NCBI GenBank assembly: GCA_947464665.1
Contig: CANHXV010000147.1
Location: forward strand, 1-5,008
Direction: 5' to 3'
DNA from: Comamonadaceae bacterium
Lineage (GTDB): Bacteria; Pseudomonadota; Gammaproteobacteria; Burkholderiales; Burkholderiaceae_C
Length of the DNA: 5,008 nt
The notes beneath the pieces were generated by a model. That model was not told the origin of the DNA. It saw only the letters and a list, made by a program, of their open reading frames with translations, and ran no database searches. Positions 1 through 4,538 of this stretch are shown piece by piece. The position numbers and the translations under genes were made by a program. Within the stretch, counting starts at the first letter, position 1, and every line of letters starts with the position of its first letter.

Positions 1-216
1 ACAGTGATGGCAGCCAAAGACATGGACCACGGCGGCGATGCACACAAGCTGGTGGGCGAGGTGGCTGACTTGTGGTTTCACAGCATGATTGCCTTGGCAC
101 ACTTCGGCTTGTCTCCCGCCGATGTGGTGGCCGAACTGAGCCGCCGTGAGGGTCTGAGTGGCTTGGAGGAAAAAGCCCTGCGCAAAGCTGAACAACGTGA
201 AAAATCAGGTGAATGA
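1..216 (+). CDS. hisE: Phosphoribosyl-ATP pyrophosphatase (HisE), 3' part only
   Basis: HisE hydrolyses phosphoribosyl-ATP to phosphoribosyl-AMP and pyrophosphate, the second step of histidine synthesis, in the cytoplasm. The window opens inside the gene; frame 1 gives 71 residues to the TGA at 214-216. The visible part matches the second half of this all-alpha, MazG-like family: a VMAAKD segment, then VGEVADLWFHSMIALAHFGL with the conserved E-x-x-D-L-W-F-H helix, then the family ending ELSRREGLSGLEEKA. Full-length HisE is usually about 105-125 residues, so roughly 40-50 N-terminal residues lie upstream of the window. An in-frame ATG at 7 is internal, not a start, because homology runs through it to the window edge. 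The stop codon overlaps the start of the HIT gene, which implies one transcript and probably coupled translation. Identification is from recalled family sequence and is strong. Confidence 0.93.
   Translation, partial: TVMAAKDMDHGGDAHKLVGEVADLWFHSMIALAHFGLSPADVVAELSRREGLSGLEEKALRKAEQREKSGE
207..212 (+). promoter_or_regulatory. Ribosome binding site of the HIT gene inside the hisE end
   Basis: AGGTGA matches the anti-Shine-Dalgarno complement and lies within the last hisE codons. It abuts the ATG at 213 and is 3 bases from the ATG at 216, which favours the second ATG as the start. Its position inside hisE, with overlapping stop and start, fits translational coupling. Confidence 0.5.
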
Positions 217-572
217 TGCAAGACCCCAACTGCCTTTTCTGCAAAATCATTGCGGGGAAAATCCCCTCCAAAAAAGTCTACGAAGACGAGCATGTCTATG
301 CTTTTCATGACATTGCGCCTTGGGCACCGGTCCATTTCTTGATGGTCCCCAAGTTGCACATCCCTTCGATGGCCCAAATAACCCTAGAACATTCGGCCTT
401 AATGGGGCATTTAATGGCCTTGGCACCCAAACTGGCGTTGGAGCAAGGTTGCCGCCCTTATCCAGACGGGGGTTACAGAATTGTGACCAATACCGGATCT
501 GAGGGTGGGCAAGAAATTCACCATTTGCATTTCCATGTCATGGGTGGTCCACGCCCTTGGCTTCGGGGTTAA
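216..572 (+). CDS. Histidine triad (HIT) family protein, Hint-like
   Basis: This is a 118-residue HIT-superfamily protein, close to the usual 110-125 residues of bacterial Hint proteins, which hydrolyse nucleoside phosphoramidates and related nucleotides in the cytoplasm. The defining triad H-x-H-x-H-x-x is at residues 103-109 (HLHFHVM, followed by GG); by family analogy His105 is the nucleophile. Other family marks are the N-terminal C6-x-x-C9 pair followed by KIIAGKIPSKKVYED, the HDIAPWAPVHFLMVPKLHI core, and NTGSEGGQE before the triad. Two adjacent ATGs are possible, at 213 (ATGA overlap with the hisE stop) and 216 (one-base overlap). I chose 216 because the AGGTGA at 207-212 then has a usable 3-base spacing and the protein begins MQDPN like relatives. 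The physiological substrate is not known from sequence. It lies between hisE and tatA, a placement I recall from other Burkholderiales. Confidence 0.93.
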   Translation: MQDPNCLFCKIIAGKIPSKKVYEDEHVYAFHDIAPWAPVHFLMVPKLHIPSMAQITLEHSALMGHLMALAPKLALEQGCRPYPDGGYRIVTNTGSEGGQEIHHLHFHVMGGPRPWLRG

Positions 573-597
573 ACGCTTAGAATCACCAATCATTGTT

Positions 598-602
598 AGG
601 AG
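598..602 (+). promoter_or_regulatory. Strong ribosome binding site of tatA
   Basis: AGGAG sits 6 bases before the tatA ATG at 609, in the 36-base gap after the HIT gene. It is the best Shine-Dalgarno sequence in the tat cluster. This fits the need for TatA in excess over TatB and TatC. Confidence 0.8.
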
Positions 603-608
603 ATATTC

Positions 609-848
609 ATGGGTTCATTTTCTATTTGGCACTGGCTAGTTGTTTTACTGATCGTCGTCATGGTTTTTGGCACTAAAAAGCTGAGAAACATGGGTTCTGA
701 TTTGGGCGGTGCCGTCAAAGGATTCAAAGACGGCATGAAAGATCCCAATGCCAACCCAGCCACCGATGAAAAACCAGCTGGTCAAGTAGCCGCTTCAACC
801 CCAGCTGAAAAAACCACGATCGACGTGGAAGCCAAGACGAAGTCCTGA
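609..848 (+). CDS. tatA: Sec-independent translocase subunit TatA
   Basis: TatA oligomerises around the TatBC receptor and forms the passage by which folded twin-arginine proteins cross the inner membrane. The 79-residue product has the family layout: a short N-terminal membrane helix (about residues 5-20, starting MGSFSIWHWL), the F20-G21 hinge followed by TKKLRNMGSDLG, an amphipathic helix (about 23-44) containing the conserved F39, and a charged, disordered tail rich in Ala, Pro, Lys and Glu. It aligns closely with E. coli TatA (MGGISIW...FGTKKLGSIGSDLG), with His8 where E. coli has Gln8. Length is normal (E. coli 89). The ATG has a strong AGGAG at ideal spacing. The gene follows the HIT gene by 36 bases and precedes tatB by 1 base. 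Absence of the TatB-type GPEKLPR hinge, which the next gene has, distinguishes it from TatB. Confidence 0.96.
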   Translation: MGSFSIWHWLVVLLIVVMVFGTKKLRNMGSDLGGAVKGFKDGMKDPNANPATDEKPAGQVAASTPAEKTTIDVEAKTKS

Positions 849-849
849 T

Positions 850-1317
850 TTGATCGATCTTGGCATTTCCAAAATAGCCCTCATCGGGGTCGTGGCGCTG
901 ATCGTCATCGGTCCTGAGAAGTTGCCGCGCGTGGCGCGCACCTTGGGCAGTCTGATGGGCAAGGCTCAGCGTTACATCTCCGATGTGAAAGCGGAGGTCA
1001 ATCGCACCATGGATTTGGATGAGCTCAAAAAAATGAAGGAAACGATGGAGGGTGCTGCTCGGGACGTAGAAAGTTCTGTTCAGACAAGCGCCCTTGACTT
1101 TGAAAAACAGTGGAACGACACCACAGCGGAGTTGTCCACAGAGCCGACTCACACGCCGTGGGAACCGCCGCCGCCTGAGTACAAGCATCCCGGTAAAAAG
1201 TTTCGTTTGAAGCAAGCCGCAGTGCCGCAGTGGTACAAGTCGCGGGCGGGTGTGCGAACCAAAACATTGTCGGGCGCAGCCAGAGTGGCGCGCTATCGAC
1301 CCACCAGATTAGGTTAA
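850..1317 (+). CDS. tatB: Sec-independent translocase subunit TatB, TTG start
   Basis: TatB pairs with TatC to form the receptor for twin-arginine signal peptides in the inner membrane. The 155-residue product begins MIDLGISKIALIGVVALIVI, one membrane helix (about 5-20), then the TatB-type hinge G21-P22-EKLPRVART, an amphipathic helix (about 23-55), and a helical charged region (about 55-90). Beyond that lie a Pro-rich stretch (WEPPPPEY, 104-111) and a basic end, residues 112-155, with 13 Lys/Arg and no acidic residue. The start must be the TTG at 850, since homology begins there and no ATG or GTG is placed to replace it; it lies one base after the tatA stop. No good Shine-Dalgarno precedes it (only a weak GAAG near 839-842), so translation probably depends on ribosomes finishing tatA. 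Length is in the family range (E. coli 171). Confidence 0.95.
   Translation: MIDLGISKIALIGVVALIVIGPEKLPRVARTLGSLMGKAQRYISDVKAEVNRTMDLDELKKMKETMEGAARDVESSVQTSALDFEKQWNDTTAELSTEPTHTPWEPPPPEYKHPGKKFRLKQAAVPQWYKSRAGVRTKTLSGAARVARYRPTRLG
1311..1316 (+). promoter_or_regulatory. Weak ribosome binding site of tatC, inside the tatB end
   Basis: AGGTTA lies 7 bases before the GTG start of tatC and overlaps the last tatB codons and part of its TAA. Only AGG (plus a mismatched extension) pairs with the anti-Shine-Dalgarno, so initiation is probably modest. It supports the GTG at 1324 as the tatC start. Confidence 0.4.
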
Positions 1318-1323
1318 TTTTCA

Positions 1324-2109
1324 GTGTCCGATCCAACCCCTAAGTCCGAAGACGAACTGGCAGGCACCGAACAGCCCTTTGTTGCGCATTTGATTGAGTT
1401 ACGCGATAGGTTGGTTCGGGCCATGGCGGGTATTGGCATTGCTGCTGCCATTTTGGCCATCTTTCCCGGCCCTGCTGAGCTTTACGACTTGCTTGCCGCT
1501 CCGTTGGTGGCCAATTTGCCAGCTGGTGCAACCCTGATTGCCACCTCGGTCATTTCACCTTTCATGGTGCCTCTCAAAATCTTGTTCATGGCGGCATTCT
1601 TGTTGGCCTTGCCTGTCGTTCTGTACCAAGTCTGGGCCTTCATTGCCCCTGGTTTGTACACCCATGAAAAACGCTTGGTCATGCCTTTGGTCATTTCAAG
1701 CACGTTGTTGTTTTTCATTGGCGTTGCATTTTGCTATTTCTTTGTCTTTGGTCAGGTGTTTAAATTCATTCAGAGTTTTGCACCTAAAAGCATCACGGCA
1801 GCACCAGACATTGAGGCTTATCTTGGTTTTGTGTTGAGCATGTTCTTGGCCTTTGGATTGGCCTTTGAGGTGCCTATTGCGGTGGTTGTTTTGGCCCGAT
1901 TGCGTGTGGTGACCATTGAAAAGCTCAAAGATTTTCGAGGCTACTTTGTGGTTTTGGCGTTTGTCATTGCAGCCATCGTGACGCCCCCAGATGTGGTCTC
2001 GCAATTGGCACTGGCCATTCCCATGTGTTTGCTTTACGAATTGGGCATTTGGGCAGCCCAAATTTTCATCAAACACACGCAGCCTCCCAAAGAAGACGCT
2101 GCCACTTAA
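1324..2109 (+). CDS. tatC: Sec-independent translocase subunit TatC, GTG start
   Basis: TatC is the six-helix membrane protein that binds the twin-arginine motif of Tat signal peptides. The 261-residue product (E. coli 258) aligns along its whole length with E. coli TatC. The N-terminal cytoplasmic motif HLIELRDRL (22-30) carries E25, equivalent to the signal-binding Glu15 of E. coli. The first periplasmic loop has AAPLVANLP with P60. The cytoplasmic loop YQVWAFIAPGLYTHEKR (101-117) has F106 and E115, equivalent to F94 and the signal-binding E103. VTPPDVVSQ (219-227) has D223, equivalent to D211. Approximate membrane helices: 31-48, 81-103, 118-145, 167-190, 206-221, 225-241. The GTG start at 1324 lies 6 bases after tatB. 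The gene ends at a TAA (2107-2109) overlapping the stop of the convergent protease gene, so no untranslated terminator separates them. Confidence 0.96.
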   Translation: MSDPTPKSEDELAGTEQPFVAHLIELRDRLVRAMAGIGIAAAILAIFPGPAELYDLLAAPLVANLPAGATLIATSVISPFMVPLKILFMAAFLLALPVVLYQVWAFIAPGLYTHEKRLVMPLVISSTLLFFIGVAFCYFFVFGQVFKFIQSFAPKSITAAPDIEAYLGFVLSMFLAFGLAFEVPIAVVVLARLRVVTIEKLKDFRGYFVVLAFVIAAIVTPPDVVSQLALAIPMCLLYELGIWAAQIFIKHTQPPKEDAAT

Positions 2110-3257
2110 GGACGCACCGGTCGTGTGCCGGGCGTGACCCGAATTTCCATCAATTTCCCATTGCGCTGAACCGTCAAGTTGGCTGCTTCGCCTGGCTTTA
2201 AAGCCGCAACGCGAGTGAGCATGTCAGGCACATCAGCCACAACTTGTCCTGCCACTTTCAAAATCAAATCGCCCGGTTGAATGCCAGCCTTGGCGGCGGG
2301 GCTGTTTTGCAAAACCCCATTGATCAAAACACCCTGGGGTAAGGCGCCGGTAGATTTGTCCTTGGCAATCCCAAAGCTCTCTGCAATTTCAGCCGTCAAT
2401 GGCCGCGGCTCAACGCCTATCCAGCCACGGGTTACTTTGCCATCTTTGATCAGGGAAGCCATGATCTGCGTGGCCGTGGAGACAGGAACTGCAAAGCCAA
2501 TGCCCAAATTGCCACCTGAGCGTGAATAAATGGCCGTGTTGATGCCCATGAGCAAACCATTGGCATCAACCAAAGCGCCACCAGAGTTGCCAGGGTTGAT
2601 GGCCGCATCTGTTTGAATAAAGTTTTCAAATGTATTGATGCCCAATTGTTTGCGTCCCAAGGCGCTCACAATGCCAGAGGTCACGGTTTGGCCTACACCG
2701 AAGGGATTGCCGATGGCCAATACAGCGTCGCCGACCTGCAAACTTTCCATTTGGCCCAACACGATGGTGGGCAGTTTGGCTAAATCAATTTTCAGCAAAG
2801 CCAAATCTGTTTCGGAATCGGTGCCAATCACTTTGGCCATGGCACTGCGGCCATCGTTAAGGACAACTTCAATGGCCTCTGCGCCTTCGATCACATGGTG
2901 ATTGGTGAGGATATAGCCCTCAGCGCTGACAATCACACCACTGCCCATGCCGCCACCATTAGACTCTTCTTCGGGTTCTTCAAAAAAACGAAACCAAGGA
3001 TCTGCTCGGCGCGCTTTGCTTCGAGCCTTTTGTTGCACATTGATACTCACAACGGCAGGCGCCGCTTTTTGTGCCGCGTGTCTGAAACTGCCCCCCGGCA
3101 TCGCGTCTGAACCGCCCGCCATGTTGGCCTGAGTCAGAGCAATCGTCTTGGCGCTGCCTTGGCCCTTTAGCCAAGTCGGTTGCAGCGTGGCAACGACAAA
3201 CCAAGCGGCCAAAAGGACCGTCACCGATTGGGAAAACACAAGCCAAATTCTTTTCAT
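2106..3257 (-). CDS. DegS-like membrane-anchored HtrA serine protease, one PDZ domain
   Basis: This is a trypsin-like HtrA/Do-family protease acting in the periplasm. Numbered from the ATG at 3257 (383 residues): a lone hydrophobic segment at about 4-25, a variable linker with an acidic FEEPEEE (92-98), then the protease domain with all three catalytic residues: His121 (in TNHHV), Asp151 (in DLALL) and Ser225 (in NPGNSGGAL). One PDZ domain follows at about 278-371, with GVLINGVLQNSPAAKAGIQPGDLI. Anchor plus single PDZ is the DegS layout (E. coli 355 residues); DegP and DegQ have two PDZ domains. Whether it cleaves an anti-sigma factor, as DegS cleaves RseA, cannot be read from this window. 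The start is uncertain: in-frame ATGs at 3266 (weak AGG, 5-base spacing) and 3293 would add 3 or 12 residues. A VVA-T site could allow signal cleavage instead of anchoring. Its stop overlaps that of tatC. Confidence 0.93.
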   Translation of the reverse strand: MKRIWLVFSQSVTVLLAAWFVVATLQPTWLKGQGSAKTIALTQANMAGGSDAMPGGSFRHAAQKAAPAVVSINVQQKARSKARRADPWFRFFEEPEEESNGGGMGSGVIVSAEGYILTNHHVIEGAEAIEVVLNDGRSAMAKVIGTDSETDLALLKIDLAKLPTIVLGQMESLQVGDAVLAIGNPFGVGQTVTSGIVSALGRKQLGINTFENFIQTDAAINPGNSGGALVDANGLLMGINTAIYSRSGGNLGIGFAVPVSTATQIMASLIKDGKVTRGWIGVEPRPLTAEIAESFGIAKDKSTGALPQGVLINGVLQNSPAAKAGIQPGDLILKVAGQVVADVPDMLTRVAALKPGEAANLTVQRNGKLMEIRVTPGTRPVRP

Positions 3258-3336
3258 GGTTCGCATTGTGGCCTGAACTTGAATCTCTCGCATTCGTTCG
3301 GAGTTGGATCACAATAGACCTTGTGCCAAATTGAAA

Positions 3337-3348
3337 CAGACAGGTCTG
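3337..3348. repeat. Short inverted repeat in the divergent protease-pdxA spacer
   Basis: CAGAC and GTCTG form a 12-base dyad around a central AG. It lies in the spacer between the protease and pdxA, just before the tandem repeat. It could be an operator half-site pair, but a dyad this short also occurs by chance and I recognise no regulator for it. Confidence 0.25.
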
Positions 3349-3375
3349 ATTTCAAGACGCTCATTTCAAGACGCT
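3349..3375. repeat. Tandem 14-base repeat upstream of pdxA
   Basis: The 13-base word ATTTCAAGACGCT occurs at 3349-3361 and again, exactly, at 3363-3375, separated by one C, giving a 14-base period. It ends 17 bases before the pdxA ATG, so it would lie in the pdxA leader or core promoter. The spacer (3258-3392, 135 bases with the start used here) is the only sizeable non-coding stretch in the window and must serve both divergent genes. I found no convincing -35/-10 pair for either gene in it. The repeat could be a regulator site or a simple slippage duplication. Confidence 0.85.
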
Positions 3376-3392
3376 TTAGACCAAAACCATTT

Positions 3393-4454
3393 ATGTCGAC
3401 CTTGTCCGCCATTGCTATTACGCCAGGAGATCCTTGCGGCATCGGCCCTGAAATCATTGCACGTGCATTTTTGAACGATGCGTTGTCGCCCCAAGCCATG
3501 CCTGCGACAAAGGCTTGTTTTGTCGCGGGCAGTTCACGGGTGATGCAAAAAGCAGTCAACTTGGTGGATCCGCAAGCGCAACAGCTCAAACTGAAAGTGA
3601 TTCAAAAGCCAGCGCAAGCGATGAATTTGCCCTTGGGCGTCATCCCTGTTTTGCAAGTTGCGACATTGGACTCAGAACTGCCTTACGGAGAAATTCATGC
3701 CGAGGCAGGCCGATTTGCAGGGCAATGTGTGGTGTGGGCAGCACAGGCCGCATTGCGCAAAGACATTGCTGCCATGGTCACTGCGCCACTTCACAAAGCA
3801 GCGCTGTCTGCAGCGGGTACCCCGTTTAATCAGTTTCCTGGGCATACTGAGTTGCTGCAATGTGAGGCTGCCAATTTCTCTGGCGTTCGAATGGCTGACA
3901 TGCCCGTGAGAATGATGCTGGCCAACGACGAGTTGCGTACAGTGTTAGTGAGTATTCACGTTTCCTTGCGTCTGGCGCTTGACGCGGTGACTTATGACAA
4001 TGTGCTTGAAAGCCTTCGAATTGCCCATCAGTCTCTTAGCCTGTTGTTGGGGCGAGCCCCCAAAATTGGGGTGGCAGGGCTCAACCCGCACGCGGGTGAG
4101 GGAGGCTTGTTTGGCTTAGAAGAAATTGAAATCATTGAACCCGCCATGGCCCAAGCCCGTTCTGAGGGCATTTTGGCCCTGGGGCCTTATGCCCCTGATA
4201 CCGTTTTCATGCGTGCCCGTCAAAAGCAGGGCGCTGATTCTGAATTTGATGTGGTTTTGGCCATGTACCACGACCAAGGCCTGATACCCGTCAAATACAT
4301 GGGCCTCGAGCAAGGCGTCAATGTCACCCTCGGTTTGCCCTTGGTGCGAACCAGCCCCGATCACGGCACGGCGTTTGACATTGCGGGGCAGGGCCTTGCA
4401 GACCCCTCCAGCATGATCGCTGCCATCCGAATGGCGCGCCGATTGATTCCCTGA
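3393..4454 (+). CDS. pdxA: 4-hydroxythreonine-4-phosphate dehydrogenase (PdxA)
   Basis: PdxA oxidises 4-phosphohydroxy-L-threonine with NAD; the product loses CO2 to give 3-amino-2-oxopropyl phosphate, which PdxJ condenses with deoxyxylulose 5-phosphate on the way to pyridoxal phosphate. The enzyme is cytoplasmic and metal-dependent. The 353-residue product (E. coli 329) shows family motifs in order: ITPGDPCGIGPEI (9-21), VTAPLHKAAL (129-138), FPGHTELL with metal ligand H151, SIHVSLRLAL with H189, LNPHAGEGGLFG (230-241), MYHDQGLIPVK with H293, and RTSPDHGTAFDIAG (319-332). These three His correspond to the E. coli zinc ligands H166, H211 and H266. The ATG at 3393 is chosen because homology begins there; an open frame continues to a TTG at 3321 but without family sequence. 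No Shine-Dalgarno is visible. Catabolic PdxA-like paralogues exist, but the context offers no catabolic partner genes. Confidence 0.94.
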   Translation: MSTLSAIAITPGDPCGIGPEIIARAFLNDALSPQAMPATKACFVAGSSRVMQKAVNLVDPQAQQLKLKVIQKPAQAMNLPLGVIPVLQVATLDSELPYGEIHAEAGRFAGQCVVWAAQAALRKDIAAMVTAPLHKAALSAAGTPFNQFPGHTELLQCEAANFSGVRMADMPVRMMLANDELRTVLVSIHVSLRLALDAVTYDNVLESLRIAHQSLSLLLGRAPKIGVAGLNPHAGEGGLFGLEEIEIIEPAMAQARSEGILALGPYAPDTVFMRARQKQGADSEFDVVLAMYHDQGLIPVKYMGLEQGVNVTLGLPLVRTSPDHGTAFDIAGQGLADPSSMIAAIRMARRLIP

Positions 4455-4459
4455 GTCGG

Positions 4460-4484
4460 GGAAGGGGCTAGAAAATAGCCTTCC
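4460..4484 (+). terminator. Hairpin after pdxA, possible weak terminator
   Basis: GGAA (4460-4463) and GGCTA (4466-4470) pair with TAGCC (4476-4480) and TTCC (4481-4484), leaving a GAAAA loop and a two-base GG bulge. It begins 6 bases after the pdxA stop. There is no T-run after it, so it is at best a poor intrinsic terminator; it could instead stabilise the 3' end of the pdxA message. It occupies the place where a -35 box for petA would lie. Confidence 0.4.
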
Positions 4485-4493
4485 GCAGTCGGC

Positions 4494-4499
4494 TACAAT
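4494..4499 (+). promoter_or_regulatory. Candidate -10 box of the petA promoter
   Basis: TACAAT, preceded by GGC, matches the sigma-70 -10 consensus at 5 of 6 positions and sits 39 bases upstream of the petA ATG. It would start a leader of roughly 30 bases. No matching -35 is found at 16-18 bases upstream (that place is AT-rich hairpin loop), so the call rests on the -10 alone, perhaps with an activator or read-through from pdxA. Confidence 0.45.
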
Positions 4500-4528
4500 C
4501 GCAGGTTAACCCTGATACCGATTCGCTA

Positions 4529-4533
4529 GAGGA
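4529..4533 (+). promoter_or_regulatory. Ribosome binding site of petA
   Basis: GAGGA lies 5 bases before the ATG at 4539. It is a good Shine-Dalgarno match at normal spacing and fixes the petA start, which also agrees with the family N-terminus. Confidence 0.75.
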
Positions 4534-4538
4534 TTCTC

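Noticed and set aside
724..1215. 163-codon open frame on the minus strand across tatA and tatB
   Set aside because: It is antisense to two well-recognised genes, and its translation (many Arg, Cys, Phe and His, no family motif) looks like a codon shadow.
2117..2131. CCGG-7-CCGG hairpin just past the tatC stop as a terminator
   Set aside because: The stem is only 4 base pairs, no T-run follows, and it is inside the protease coding sequence.
3304..3332. TTGGAT ... CAAATT as a pdxA promoter
   Set aside because: Spacing is 17 bases but the -10 matches only 3 of 6 positions; other pairings in the spacer (such as TTGAAA at 3331 or TATTGT on the minus strand at 3311-3316) also lack a partner box.
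3321..3392. Upstream extension of pdxA to a TTG start
   Set aside because: The 24 extra residues do not resemble PdxA N-termini, the tandem repeat inside has a non-triplet period, and the ATG at 3393 matches where homology begins.
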